DNA of 64,000 bases from Pleurotus ostreatus/Saccharomyces cerevisiae fusant (GCA_024196135.1 JAMQCK010000043.1:62001-126000); one strand, 5' to 3'. Counted from the stretch's first letter, positions 1 through 12,075 are shown. Numbers and translations are program-made. Notes: generated by a model from the letters alone, not told the origin.

Positions 1-12
1 ACTAGTCCTTCG

Positions 13-19
13 TATAAAA
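13..19 (+). promoter_or_regulatory. TATA box of the first Kre9-like gene
   Basis: TATAAAA lies about 113 bp upstream of the start codon at 132. A pyrimidine-rich tract (CCCCCTCTCGTCTTCTC) follows it, as is usual near fungal transcription starts. All four Kre9-like genes in the window carry a clear TATA motif, which fits strong or inducible expression of secreted wall proteins. Confidence 0.6.
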
Positions 20-131
20 GCAGGCGCGTATCGTTGGAGTTCCCCAGTATCCCCCCTCTCGTCTTCTCTTCTTCTCTAACTCGTCTTTTCTGTGCATACT
101 TCCCTCGCACTTAGTCATCTTCGCCGTCATC

Positions 132-721
132 ATGAACGTTATGCTCACCACGTTGTTCTCCCTCTTCCTCGCTTTGTTCTCGTTAACCTCCGTGTGCCTT
201 GCCGCACCCGCGGAAGTCTATGTTCCCCCTATCACGTACCCCCATGCAAAGACGGTCTGGAAAGTCGGGTGAGTTCTCCAGCTTATTCTTCTCCACATTG
301 CCTCTGACGATCTTCACAGCGAACATCACAATGTCACCTGGTATGTCGCGTATCCCGATCGCGTGCGGACTACCATTGACGCGTCGATAGGGACACTTCT
401 TCCCCTCCCGAGCGTATCACCAACAAGGTCGGGTACATCTACCTGCGTTATGGCGGCAAGATCGACCTCAGTGAGGACATATCCTTCCCAATATCCCATT
501 ATCGCGTTAACAATTCCCTAGGCCACCCTCTCGCTGAGAACTTTGACATTCTTAAGGGTCATCAGCTTGTCAAGGTTCCCACTGTGGCTCCCGGCAGCGA
601 CTATCAGCTTGTTTGTGCGTCGCTCTCCACTCTCACCCTTCGAGATCCGAACGATGCTCACACCTGCGCAGTGATGGGCGACTCGGGTAACTGGAGCCCT
701 AAGTTTAAGATCCACACATAG
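132..721 (+). CDS. Kre9/Knh1-like small secreted cell-wall protein
   Basis: Five-exon model: 132-268, 320-340, 391-470, 522-614, 672-721. The sum is 381 nt, an uninterrupted 126-residue frame. Residues 1-24 form a hydrophobic signal peptide ending near CLAAP. The rest is a single Ig-like domain of the Kre9/Knh1 N-terminal type, seen as VYVPPITYP, a central VTWDTSSPP, HPLAENFDI and a closing GDSGNWSPKF. Members of this family are extracellular and linked to beta-1,6-glucan or wall assembly; the exact role here is inferred. There is no Ser/Thr stalk or GPI signal, so the product is probably freely secreted. It lies about 415 bp upstream of a GPI-anchored paralogue on the same strand. Exon 2 is only 21 nt long. 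Confidence 0.85.
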
Positions 722-1041
722 GCCTCTGTACGATATCATCACAAGGACTCTCAGTGCCATACGGACACTCCCCTACCATAATCTTCTCTTTTGCATGCCA
801 CGCTCGGACTTCACGCTGTACCATGGACTTCTCGCTACATAGCACGGACTTCTTACTCTACTAACACTGTCATGATAATACTGCTTCTGTACCAGTCTCC
901 AACAATCCCAATGTCTCTGAACGTCTCCCATTCTATCGCCCTGCCATTCTTCTGCGGCCGACTCGACGGAAGTTCAACCGTGGGAAGTGCTGCGGGCCGG
1001 GGCCCTTAATTGACATCAGCACGTGGGAGTCCGTCAATCAA

Positions 1042-1048
1042 TATAAAC
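1042..1048 (+). promoter_or_regulatory. TATA box of the GPI-anchored Kre9-like gene
   Basis: TATAAAC lies about 95 bp upstream of the start at 1137 and fits core-promoter spacing. Confidence 0.5.
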
Positions 1049-1136
1049 AGGCCGCGGACATGGGACTCGCTCGACGGCTTGCCTCCCGCGTTCGTCAGTC
1101 CACGTCGTTTTTTCCCGGGTTACGACGTTCCTCACC

Positions 1137-2174
1137 ATGTACGCCCTCACGACTGTCCTCTCGGCCGTCTCTGCGCTCGTCGTGAGCGTTCGCGCGGCGC
1201 CCATGCTCATGGCGCCACTCGCGGCGGTTCAACTCACGGGACGCGACGTCGTCGCGCCTCCCATCACGTCCCCGAATGCGTCGACGACTTGGAACGTTGG
1301 GGAGACGGTGACGGTCACTTGGTGCGTGGTCCGAGGCATGTTGGAGGTCGAGTTGGATGTTGAACTTCGCTCGCAGGGATACCTCGGACCTGCCTCCTGA
1401 GTCGCAGATAACGAACAAGGAGGGGAAGATTGTGCTGGGGTACCAGACCGAGGATAGCATGCACCTCCAGTATGGTGCGTACTGCCCGCTTGCACGCTCC
1501 CATGGGGCCTTGCCAGCGCATGCATTCCGCATCAGGTGGCTGATCGAAGCTGGCAGATAACCCACTGGCGCAGGGCTTCTCCATCACGCTGGGGTCGTAC
1601 GACGTCACGGTACCGGATGTGGAGGAGCGCTCGGACTATATCATCGTTCGTGAGTGATGCGCTTGCATGGTGTTGGGTGTATCCTGACGGATGATCAGTC
1701 TTCGGTGACTCCGGCAACTCGAGTCCCAAGTTCACGATTACTGGTGGCTCCGGTAGCTCGTCTGCAGCGCCCACTACGACTGCGAATGAGGCCAGGGAAA
1801 CGACTGCTTCGGACGAGGCCACTGCTCTGACGAGCATCATCTCGACGCCCATCCCCATCACCGGCACGAAGTCGCTCTCCTCTGTCGCGGACATCCCCTC
1901 CGGCACGATCGTGACGGAGACGTCTGTCGCCCAAGCCACCACCGCCGAGACCGTCACCCAGTCCGACGTCACGACGACGGAATCTTCATCGCCCTCAGCG
2001 TCCTCCACCGCATCATCATCTTCGGAGTCGTCCTCAGGTTCCGCCGACGCCAGTGGGACCTCCGCCGCGGCGGACTCCGAGCCCTCCAACGGCGCGTTGA
2101 GAATGTTGCCCGGTAGCACGTACACGGCGTCCTCGCTGTGCGCTGCGACCATCCTGCTCGCCCTTGTCTTCTAG
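1137..2174 (+). CDS. Kre9/Knh1-like GPI-anchored, Ser/Thr-rich wall protein
   Basis: Starts MYALTTVLSAVSALVVSVRA, a signal peptide. The Ig-like Kre9/Knh1 domain runs across four exons, with introns of roughly 54, 82 and 45 bp. Diagnostic blocks are VVAPPITSPN, VTVTWDTSDLPP, NPLAQGFSIT, VPDVEERSDY and LFGDSGNSSPKF. A stalk of about 120 residues rich in Ser, Thr and Ala follows. The C-terminus, SLCAATILLALVF, is a short hydrophobic tail of the kind removed on GPI attachment. The protein should therefore sit on the plasma membrane or in the wall. It is the tandem paralogue of the upstream gene and differs mainly in having the stalk and anchor. Biochemical role in glucan assembly is inferred from family only. 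Confidence 0.87.
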
Positions 2175-2923
2175 TGGAGACAAGTCGATCATCATGCGCT
2201 CATGACACGCTATCCCTCGACAATGTACTACCCTCGATGACCAGGCTTATTGCTTCCATGCACGAGCTGACGTTCACCTTTCTCTGCAAGCTCGCGCTGC
2301 TTGCCTGCAACATAGGTCCTGCTTCACTGCGTGGGCCTACGTTGCTTTCTTGTTCGACATACGTTGGTTCCTTCATGAGACCACGTTGCTCTCCTCGGGC
2401 CTACGTCCGCATGTCCACCCATCTACGATAACTCATCTACAACACCATTAGTGTATGCGCGTACTAACCGCGCGCATCGTCATGTTTTACGACTAGGCAT
2501 ATCATCTACGACCCAGTGACATTTGTCTGGTCTCCATAGCTAACCAAGAACACTTATCCACTTCATGTATAGTACTAGTAGGACGGTTCGGAATACAATG
2601 GATCTAGTTTTGCTCGAACAACTGACGTCGATGCTCTGGTCTTTCGATGCAAGTGAGGTGTTGCTAGGACTGGCCAGCTTAGAAAGGGCTAAGTTGCGGC
2701 TGCAATGGCATGTAGTCACTCCATCTGAGACCCGCGCCTTGGGCATTGCTCTGAACCTCTTGGTACTCACTCGTCTGGGCTCAGTCTCGGGATTCTGTGC
2801 AGGCCATGGGTGACAGTGGTTGGTGGTCACGCGAGTGTGAGAAGATCTGCCACGTGCGAGTTCAAGTGCTATTGTTATCCGATAAGGCAAGTCATTCACA
2901 CTTGTCTGCCTCCTGTTCGTGAG
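2175..2923 (+). other. Intergenic, no gene seen
   Basis: About 750 bp between the GPI-anchored Kre9-like gene and guanine deaminase. It should hold the 3' UTR of the first and the promoter of the second. A 187-codon open frame on the minus strand overlaps the deaminase 5' end and has no recognisable features. Confidence 0.5.
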
Positions 2924-4590
2924 ATGCTCTTTCGAGGAACTTTTGTGCATACCCCGGCTCTTGGGTCGCTGGATATAATACGTGACCATGTTATGCGTGA
3001 GTTGACAGCCGGACGTATGTATGTCACTCGACGGTGTGCTAATGACCAGCGTGCCAGAGGTCAACGACGAGGGCTTCATCTCGTACTTAGGACCCGCCGA
3101 CAATGAACACTCTATCGAGTTGCTACGCGAGTTTGGAGAGCGAGTTGTCGTCCTTCAAGAGGGCGAATTTCTACTCCCATCCTTCAATGACCTGTTAGTG
3201 AACCCCACGACTCTATCTTGCTCAGGCTCGCTGATAAGAACTTCCAAGCCACCTTCACGCTCCTCAGTATCTATACGCAGGCAATGGGTTGGACCTTCCG
3301 CTCATGGAATGGCTGGACAAGTACACATACAAAGCCGAAGAACGCCTCGACGCCGACCCAAATCTGGCTCGCGCTGTATACAAGCGCCTAACTCGACGCC
3401 TCATCGAGTGCGGGACTGGTGCAGCACTGTTATTTGGCACGATTACGGCGGAGACTAAGTAAGGAGGTGACGCGCTGGGTGTCAACACGAGCTGACATGG
3501 TTTTGTTCGCCGGTCAGTGTCATCCTCGCGCAAGCGATGCGCGATGCGGGCTTGCGAGCCTTCGTAGGGAAGCTCTCCATGGACATCTCTTCGCGGAAAA
3601 CCTATGTAGAGGCATCCTCGGACGAAGCGCTCGTTGCAGTCCGCGGATTTATCGACCAGTGCAACGATATCAACGCGGCGAAGGGGACAGGTCCTCCTGT
3701 TGCACCGGTCATCACGCCCCGCTTTGTGCCGACGTGCTCTCCGGCGCTCCTGGATGACCTCGGAGCGTTGGCAAAAGAGCGCGATGTCCGTGTGCAGAGC
3801 CACCTTGCGGAGGCGCACGACCAGGTCGAATGGGTGCGGGCTGAGAGAGGCATGGAGGATATTGAGGTGTTCGACAAGGTAATATGCACATCTACACGTT
3901 GTACTGCGATGGCTGACTCGCGACGTAGCATGGTCTCTTGACTCCGCGCACCGTCCAAGCTCACTGCACGTTCCTGGACCCGCCGGACCTGGACTTGCTA
4001 GAGGCGCGCGGCTCAGCTGTCGCACACTGCCCGCTCAGTAATGCCTACTTCTCCGCGCGCCCATTCCGCCTGCGCGAGGCCCTCTCGCGCGGCGTCAAGG
4101 TCGGCCTGGGCAGCGACGTCGCCGGCGGGTACGCGCTCGACCTCATGCACGCCATGCGGCAGGCCGTCGTCGTGGCCCGCATGCGCGAGGGCGAGCGCAT
4201 CATCCAGCAGCAAGACAAGCAAGCGGAGTCCCAGGACCCCAACCTGGCCATAAATTGGAAGGAGGCGCTGTACCTCGCGACGCGCGGAGGAGCCATCGCG
4301 CTCGATTTGCCGCAGGGCGCGGGCTCGTTCGTCGTGGGCGCGCCATTCGATTGTCAGCGAAGTGAGTGGATACGATTATGTGGGCCTAAGGTAGATGTTG
4401 ATATTGCGTAGTACGGCTCTATGATGGTGATAGCGGGGTTGGTGTTGGGGCCCTCGACTTCTTCGACCTCGAGTTGGATGCGGCGGCGCCGCGCATCCTC
4501 GCAGAGGAGATGATAGAGAAGTGGTGGTGCCTGGGCGATGCGAGGAATAGGGTAGGCATGTATGTGCAAGGACGGCCCCTGACAGCGTAG
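2924..4590 (+). CDS. GUD1: Guanine deaminase
   Basis: Hydrolyses guanine to xanthine and ammonia in purine salvage; cytosolic; amidohydrolase superfamily. Start chosen at MLFRGTFVHT; the frame then splices at 3013/3059 into QVNDEGFISYLGP. The next intron ends so as to rebuild DLHLHAPQYLY, which carries the HxH zinc site. Later blocks are GTGAALLFGTI, HLAEAHDQVEW (His and Glu), VQAHCTFL (third His) and VGLGSDVAGG (the catalytic Asp). An in-frame intron near 4361-4410 joins VGAPFDCQR to IRLYDGDSG. The protein ends CLGDARNRVGMYVQGRPL, typical for the family. All expected metal ligands are present and no break is seen. It converges tail to tail with the BTB gene, with 28 bp between stops. Confidence 0.93.
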
Positions 4591-4618
4591 AGAACGAGGC
4601 GGCGTGCGCCCGCCATTG

Positions 4619-5728
4619 CTATGGGGATAGCTCCTCGGCCTCGAGCTGCTCCCATGGAGGTAGACAGCACTTGAGCGGTAGCTCCTTCCATAGCTGCTCG
4701 CGATGGTCCTGTACCTCCTGTTGGAACCTCCGCTTGCAGGACGTGCATGTCGAGCTATCCTCCGAGAACTCGGTCACGGCTTGCTTCATGTAGTGGAATG
4801 GGCCGGTCCGCATCGTCCACGAGCGCGATAAGCGAGACGCGAGTCTGTTCAGCGCCCGCTGACAGACGGTCGATTGCCGACAGTCCGGCGCTACCGTATG
4901 TTGCGAGCAGAAACGGCGGACGAAGTCTAGGATAATGTCAATCCGGAATTGGAGGATGAGTGCGTACTCCTTGTAGTGGAAGAACTCGGCAGATGGCTTC
5001 GACGGGTGCTCGGCGACAGCGGCGAGCTTCGGATGGTCTCCAGACATAATGTCATCCAGGCGATAGAGTGAGAGGAAGTATAGCGCTGAGGGCAGAACGA
5101 TGCGCACGTTAACTTCGTGACAGAGGTTGAGGACGAGGAGTGGATGCGCGTAGGGGTACGAGATGTTGTCGACGATCGGAGCGTGGAGTGCCGTCTCAAC
5201 CATATCGTCGTGGCCCTTGAGCGTAGTGGCCCAGGTTTGGACGAGATGTCGCACAGCGCTGAGGCGCAGGTGCCCGATGAAGTACTTTGTCGCGAGGCGA
5301 AGTATGCCGGCCAGGTAGAGGAAGTCGGCGACGGACTCGTGGCCAAAGTGTCTACCGGGGGACATGAGCGCACGCGGAGGAATGTGGGCGTGCATGACAC
5401 GTACGGGCCGTCGTACAACGCCTTGATCAGGTGGCCCAGCTCGAGCGGCAAGTCGTGCATGACGACGACCTGGCAACCGTCCAGCATTTCAGCTTCGTAC
5501 TGTGCCGGCGGGAAGGCGAACATATCTTGAAAGACTTCGGAATGTCGGGCGAGGACGCCTCGGTGGACTTTGAACAGGGTGGGCGTGTCGTGAGTTGCTA
5601 GGATAAGGTTTCCGTCCTCGAAATATGGCTGCGTGGCGCTTTGAGCTACGTCCAGTCTCAAGATAGTCACTACGCACCTCCCCCTTCGTGAATATCCCAC
5701 TGAGAAGACGCGATTCCACATCGGACAT
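4619..5728 (-). CDS. BTB/POZ domain protein
   Basis: Begins MSDVESRLLSGIFTKGE. A 49-bp intron joins in phase to PYFEDGNLILATHD. The BTB/POZ core is clear: FKVHRGVLARHSEVFQDMF is the first helix pair, followed by LHDL-like VVVMHDLPLELGHL. A second intron leads into HFGHESVADFLYLAGILRLATKYFIGHLR. The C-terminal 180 residues resemble the basidiomycete-expanded BTB families and contain a Cys cluster (CTSCKRRFQQE) of unknown role. BTB domains dimerise and often act as Cul3 adaptors; whether this one does cannot be told from sequence. Agaricomycetes carry large numbers of such genes, mostly uncharacterised. Confidence 0.85.
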
Positions 5729-6142
5729 GGCGTTGGGAGATACACGTGAGCGCGTCGCCGGTTATGCGTGCAGGTTCGTTCTTCTGCTTCGAGATATACG
5801 GGGTATCAAAGCAGTCCGGGACGCGGAGGATGCAGCTGGTAGCTCGAGGATGTCGAAAGATGAGGAGGATGTCGAGGATGATGGTGGTTGCGGATAAGCC
5901 GTCAAGAACAATGGACGCATCTGTTTGTATCTATTTCGGGGCATCAATCAGTACTTCCTCGGTGCGTCATGGCCATGGGGGCATCAATCGGAATATTGTG
6001 ATGTGTAGACCCTACAGTGAGTCACGGTAGCTAACCTCGGGTATTTGAGTGTCTAAACTGCTCCTGCGTGGTTATATTCTCGCCATACATAACATGTAAT
6101 ACGTGCGGTTTCGACAATGCCTGCTTCGAGGTGGGATGGCGT

Positions 6143-9100
6143 TCACACCAACTCGACCTAGCAAAAGTCAGATCGCGACATCATCGAAGGCAGAGCTTGA
6201 CTGACATAGTTGCTCGGGAATATACCCTTGCGTCCTTTCGCGTCGAAGCCTAGAGCGAAGCTCAGTACTTCGCAGGGACAAAACACTGGAGTTCCGATTA
6301 CCTTCCCACCATCCGTCACCATAGTTCTGCCCGCCAGAAGGTCCGCTCGAGAGCTCATACAGCTCGCCATCCTTGAGAGGAAGCTCGTCCGAACCGCCCG
6401 CCTGATAGTCGTAGATGGCTCGGACTGACGATACGCATAAAATCAGTCTGCCAAGGCCAGGAAAGGGAAGATATGACTGACCATATTTGCCGGACCCATA
6501 GTGCTGCTGGGCAGCAGGCGTCGCCACCTCCTCCTCGTCAGCCGCCTCGATATAAGATGCCGGCACAAGGCCCGACTTCCCGCTCCCATCCGCGACCTTG
6601 ACCCACCCAGAGCCATCATCCGGCTCTACGACGCTAACCAACGTCCCCTCTGTCAAACCATCAACAAGGCACGAACACAAACCCGTCAAACACTAGCACG
6701 TACCCCTCACAGCCAACTCAAACTCCGAGGAGGGCGTAAAGTCGAAGACGACGCGAGCAGTGGGGTACGACTCCTCGTACGTCTCTTCCGTCCGGACAAA
6801 TGAAGACGGAGACGCCTCGGGTGGTGGCACTGATAGTGACAGTGATAGTTGACCTCTCCATGAGCGTCTCATAGACCAAATTAGGGAGAATACGTACTCC
6901 TGCTCGCGCGCGAAGCTACGCTTGAACGGGATGAGGCGCTGGCCAGGGACGAAGACGTCGGAGAGCGACCCAGGGTGGATTGCCGAGCGCCCTTGGATCC
7001 CGGACAGTCCGAGGGTACCTGTGTCGCGGGTGAGCATGAGTATATGTCGACCTCAAGACGGCCATCACACCTTCAGCTCGCACTTAGCGTGTACGGACAA
7101 CCCGCACGCCTTGCACGTCTTCCCCTGCTTGCTGAGACCCCAAATGGACGACTGTCACCCGGGCATCAGTGAGAAGGGATTACGACAATGAAAAGATGCG
7201 CAATACACACCTTGCAATAGCCGCACTGAGTTGGAATAGAGAATGACGAGCTCTTGAACGTGTGAGGCTGCATAGCGCCTGTGTCATCTGCCCGAGGTCA
7301 TTAACTTCGCAGACACAAAGTTATGTCATACACGTACTCCCCACGGCAGCGACAATCGTGTCCACCTCAGCATTAAGGATCGCCTGCGATGTCGAGAAGA
7401 ACACGAGCTGATGATAGGCCTCCAAGTAATTCTGGAATGAGGGCGGGGATTAACAAGACGTACAGAGGCACACCCAGATGAAGAGCGGCACATCAAGATG
7501 AAGAAAGGCACATCAGGATGAAGACAGGCACAGCAAGATGAAGACGAGGAGGATAGGGAACACGCACATCAGATATATCATCGATATTACCCAGCGAATG
7601 ATCAGCGCTATACGCGCCGACCAGGTCGCGCAGTTTCTGCGCCTCCCGGCGCTTCGCGTCCACGACCGCGTCCACCTCCGCCAGCTTCCCGCGGCTGCGC
7701 ACGAGCTTGTTCTGCAGGTATATCTTCGGCTGCTCCTCCACGCTCATCTCGTCCTGCCAACAGCCATGTGAGCGCCGCCTACGCCGGTACCGAGACCACA
7801 TCGCGCGCGAGGCGTGTTTACGGCTACAGACTAAGTTAGGGACCAGGCGCACTACGCACCGTGTCGTAATAGTTCGTGCACGGCTCGAACTTGAAGTCAG
7901 GTGGCGCCGCGAAGGGGCGGATGTTATACTCGATGAAGAGCTGCTGGTCCGCGCCCGTGTCGACCCCATTGAACGCGGCCTCGACGGCGCCCACGCGGCC
8001 CTTGAGCGTGTCGAGGTGCGCCGATTCGAGCGCCTGCGCGTGCAGCAGTATCTTGGAGAAGCGCTGCACCAGGCGCGTTAGCAGCCCTTCTGTGGGGGCG
8101 TGAGCATGGGGTGCTGAGCGCCTGTCGACGGATGGACCTACGGAAGACCTGCGGGTGGGATGAGCGGTGAATGGGGTGACGATGAGCGGCGATTGGGGGT
8201 GGGGTTGGTGGGGACTCACGTCTTCGAGGCTGGGGAGATCGTCTTCGAAGAATTTGGCCTTTGCTCTGTTGGCCACGGCCGTTGAGATCAGGTAATTACT
8301 GAGTAGTGTTAGCGTTCAGGGTGGTGTCAATATATCTAGCCGCCCTACTTCTTGCTGTTAAGCATGTCCACGCGCTGTTGGTCCGCCTGTCGTGCGGCCC
8401 GCTCTGCGTGCTTGTCGTCTTGTGCACGACCCTGCAGCAATATTGTTATTGATCCCTTTCATCAAAGACAGGTCGGCTTGCCTGCTTCTGCCTGTGAACG
8501 TCTACTTCCGCGCATTCTTCGTCGTACTTCGAAAACAATGAGAAGAAAAACACCCCAGTAACGCGGCTTCGAACCTTGTTCTTGTTCTAAGACAATACGA
8601 CTATGAGCGCGCGTTGAAAAGGCTTGTGCCTTCATTCTTACCTTGATCCTGTCATTGTAGGTCCGGTCTCTGTCAGCCAAAAGTTTCTGGTAGAACGCCA
8701 TTTCCTGTTGGATGGAGAATGAGGTTCAGTGGCGTATTGAATGGGAGGTGCCGGCCTTACCTTCTTCATGCTCTCCTCGTTCTTGCGCTCAAGACCCTTG
8801 AGGACCTCAATGACCTGCGTGGACACGGCGTCTGCGATGTTGACATGATCCTGCGCGGCATCCGTCAACGACTTGATGAGAGCATCGTAAGCCGTGTTCA
8901 GCGTGCTTCATCCGGCAAGCGTTAGAGGCTGATCTCCATCATGCGGTCGATGAGGGCTATACCTCTGGCGCATCGTTCGCTCATCCCAGGCCTTGGTGGG
9001 ATCATCCCCGATGACTACAGCTGTCACCGTCTTGGCCTTCTTGTCCGCGGCTTTCTTCGTGAGGACCTGCAGCTTTGCGGCATAGTCACGCTCGAGGGCG

Positions 9101-9318
9101 ACACGTTCCTTGTATAGCTCGCGAACCTAGCAGGGTGGCGTGTTAGACCACGATCTCAGTAATATCCGCCTTCCTCACATCGTCCACAAGTACCAGGTGC
9201 GAATTAAACAATCCCGATATCCGCTCAACTTGGTCCTGAGTTGTGGGTGTAAGTCACGGGATGTTGACCATTATCGGAGACGGATCTCAACTGGTAGAGA
9301 CTGTCCGAAGCTCGCCAT
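6143..9318 (-). CDS. BZZ1: Bzz1-like F-BAR/C1/SH3 actin-patch protein
   Basis: Built from many small exons. The N-terminus MASFGQSLP splices to DQVERISGLFNSHLVLVDD and then VRELYKERVALERDYAAK, the start of an F-BAR coiled coil. This continues through DHVNIADAVSTQVIEVLKGL and MAFYQKLLADRDRTY. A second helical segment (LQNKLVRSRGKLAEVDAVVD) may be an HR1-type coil. Next is a C1 zinc finger (HTFKSSSFSIPTQCGYC, then GKTCKACGLSVHAKC). Two SH3 domains follow: ARVVFDFTPSSEFEL...GLVPASYIEAA and VRAIYDYQAGGSDEL...KGIFPSNY. The last intron ends just before VELV and the stop, giving the classic FPSNYVELV end. Bzz1 links membrane curvature to WASP/Arp2/3 actin assembly at endocytic sites. A four-copy 20-bp repeat lies in one intron. 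Confidence 0.92.
7467..7546 (+). repeat. 20-bp tandem repeat, four copies, inside a BZZ1 intron
   Basis: Units begin at 7467, 7487, 7507 and 7527, each starting GGCACA and containing GATGAAGA; they differ at a few positions. The array lies within the intron that follows the exon encoding LGNIDDISD on the minus strand. Confidence 0.85.
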
Positions 9319-11297
9319 CCTTGCTCAGCACGCACACAATGATCTCGTTAATCTTCCTTCAGGTCTCGGTGCCCAAGGCGAGGCCACGAACTCGAGGCTG
9401 GTTGGCAGTTGGAGGACGGCGGCGTCGAGCGCACAGCCCCGGCGATTCGATTGGTTGCCGAGCATCGGATGCGAGGTCCGGCCTCAGACACGTGATTTAC
9501 ATGATCATTGCCTAATCGGGAAGGTATTCGTCACCACATCCGGCCATCGAGCGCGCTCCCACCCTCATTATTTTCGCCTCAAAGCCACCTCCGATTTTCT
9601 CACTTGTCATCTGAAGATGGGGCTCTTACGACAGAAATTCCTCGTCTCTGACATGTGCCAAGTGGACCGAGGGCGTTTGGCAAGGATCACATCGTGCATC
9701 CAATGAGGCGAAATTTTACTGAAAGCCGACCTCGCCGTCGGAATCCGGTGTGAATTCGGATACGGCAGCGGTAGGCGGCGCGGCATCGAAGGTCAGCGAA
9801 GGGCTGGTGGTAGCACTGGACGAGCGTGCTGTACGAGCGAGAGCAATATGCAGCGATACAAGCGAGCCTTCGTCTCTTCCCTTCTCTTCCCCGCAATTGC
9901 TCATAACCTCCTTGGCCGCGCGCATAATGAAAATTCTCATCGGTGAGGCCTCTGTGCGCTCATCGTCCACATGGACTCGCAGGTACCCAAGCTCCGCTCG
10001 TTCCCGCAAGCGCCGCATCTTGTCAGAATTGTACCCTCATTCGCAGAAATGCCCTTTGCCCATCTCGACATGCCGACCTCTGTATGTCGTGCAACAAGGC
10101 GTGAGTCATCTATGATTCATTTCCGTCCGCCTTGTGTGCGCCGCGCGTTATTCACGAATGCCGTCCGCAGTTTTTCTTACGCAACCAATTGCATGGCTCA
10201 ATTGACATCTGCTGAGGATGCCACCAGAATGCCGCCCTCCAGCTCTGCAGTCAGGCAATTTTACGCCAATTTACGAGCACGCTCATCCTTGGGCGCTTCT
10301 CCGGTCGTACACCCACCGACGAGGCTCGGAGCCTTGGCCTCCCGTGGGCCGTCCAAATCCGACCTCAGCGTCTAGTATCCTCTACGACGAGGCGGGCCTC
10401 GGCTATTGACCTATCCGAGTAAGCCTTTAGGACTACACCTTGCAATACTTTAAAGGGTACTGAAAACTTATGGCCAAGTCAGGTCCGGGCAGTAGCCGCG
10501 TGCTACCACGCCGCCACCCGAGACAAGATCGGGACGGAATCTACGCGCTTATTCTGTTTCCGTGTCACAGAATCACGTCTATTCCGCGTTGTCTTCGGCA
10601 GGGCGGTGCGCCTTTACTGCACTCTGTCACCCCCGAGCCGCGGATGTGAACGCGCCACCCCCTGATTAGATGTGATAAGATCACATGGGGGGCCTCGGAT
10701 TCACCACCACCTTCATCTCTTTTGGGCAACACGCGGGCGAAAGCAAGGTCAATATGCGCCCCGGACATATTCGGGCGTTCCTAAAGCCCCCCAGGCGCGC
10801 AGCTCCCGCCACCCACCGGTCACACTCAATTTTCGATCCCGCGCGCAACGTACCTTATTCCTCTCTTGCACCCCCGGATGCCCCTCCATGCGGTCTGTCG
10901 GCCTTTGTCCCCCCAGTCCAATACCTCATTCCGCGCTCAAGGCCCGGGCCTTCTGTGACGATCTGCATCTCGGAGTCCGCCTCGGAGCACGCCCGCACCC
11001 TCTTTTCGCGCGCGGTCCCCCAGATCTCGACGAATGCAGCCTTGCTGGCGGTGGCTGTTCGTCGCCAGGGGTCATTACTTTTGCGTGGCCTCGCGCTTAG
11101 CGCGCGGTACGTTAAAATTTAATCGGAACGCCGTCTGCGTATAAAAGGGTGGGCGAACAGGCCAGTCTACCTCGCCGAGTTGCCTCCCACTCCCGCACCT
11201 CTACCACCTGCTGTTCGCCCGGTTCTCGCAGATCATCCTCTCGACTCTTAATCTCGACTCTATCTTCTGCACTTCATACATCACCCCGGCGACAACA
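9319..11297 (+). other. Long intergenic region, no supported gene
   Basis: About 2 kb between divergent BZZ1 and the RlpA-like gene. A minus-strand open frame at 9716-10018 (100 codons, ATG start, hydrophilic, ends DSDGEVGFQ) looks somewhat protein-like, but no family is recognised and no flanking exon fits. Overlapping plus-strand frames at 10672-11122 are Pro/Arg-rich in two frames at once and look spurious. The last 200 bp are the promoter of the next gene. Confidence 0.4.
11140..11147 (+). promoter_or_regulatory. TATA box of the RlpA-like gene
   Basis: TATAAAAG lies 150 bp before the start codon at 11298. Confidence 0.6.
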
Positions 11298-11865
11298 ATG
11301 GCCATGACCCGCGCTATCCTCTTCCTCGTCTCCTTCTTCGCCTTCCTGGCGGTTTCCTTCGGCGCTCCCATTGCGGAGGCGTCCGAGGTTGACAAGCGCA
11401 TCGTGCACCACAAGGGCAGGGTGAGTACTTTGTTTGCACCCGTTATATTTCGTCGTACTGACAACTTTCTTAGCTCACCTGGTACACCCCGGGTCTGGGT
11501 AACTGCGGCAACTACGACACCGAGAGCGACATGGTCATCGCCATCTCGAAGGACCGCTACGAGTACGTCCATCTCCGCCTTTGTTCCCCGGCATCAGCGC
11601 TAACACGCCCCTCCAGCGCCAACAACGGCGGCAACTGCAACCAGTGGATCAAGATCAAGAACACCGCCAACGGCAAGATGGCCACCGGGCAGGTCCGCGA
11701 CAGTTGCCCCGGTTGCGGCTACGACGACCTTGGTACGTCTCCGCGCCTTCTAGCGCCCTCGCGCCCGGCGCTTACCCTCCCGCAGACCTCTCGCCCGCCC
11801 TCTTCCAGGCGCTCGGCAGCCTCGACGACGGCGTCCTCCAGTCCTCGTGGCACTTCCTCAACTAA
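11298..11865 (+). CDS. Secreted RlpA-like double-psi beta-barrel protein (riboflavin-aldehyde-forming-enzyme-like)
   Basis: MAMTRAILFLVSFFAFLAVSFGAP is a signal peptide; a DKR site follows (ASEVDKR), as in proteins cut by a Kex2-like protease. After an intron at 11421-11473 the mature part reads LTWYTPGLGNCGNYD. Further introns are followed by ANNGGNCNQWIKIKN, then VRDSCPGCGYDDL and DLSPALFQALGSLDDGV. This is the double-psi beta-barrel of RlpA/expansin/barwin proteins. The closest named relatives in agarics are annotated as riboflavin-aldehyde-forming enzyme, though most family members have no shown enzyme activity. It is one domain with no carbohydrate-binding module, about 130 residues. Likely extracellular; function uncertain. 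Confidence 0.88.
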
Positions 11866-12075
11866 GCGCCCCGCGCGCTCGCCGGCCCACAACCACACCG
11901 CTCGCGCCCGGTGCGCAGGCGCCGCGGTACCGCGCCGGTGCCCACTCGTTCACGCGATGCCCCCCGCTCGCTCGTTTGACCTCTGGGCATCCACCTCCGA
12001 CAACCTATAGAATTTGTATCAAAGAAGAAATGGTCCTGGGCCTCTGGTAGGGCCCCTGTTGTATCGATATCTCAT

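Noticed and set aside
2540..3103. 187-codon minus-strand open frame over the guanine deaminase 5' end
   Set aside because: No family features, biased composition, and it overlaps the well-supported first exons of the deaminase on the other strand.
9716..10018. 100-codon minus-strand open frame with an ATG
   Set aside because: Looks protein-like, but no domain is recognised, a stop lies just upstream, and no exon chain could be built.
10685..11122. Two overlapping long plus-strand frames before the RlpA-like gene
   Set aside because: Low-complexity Pro/Arg/Ser content in two phases, in a promoter with a TATA box; probably a GC-bias artefact.
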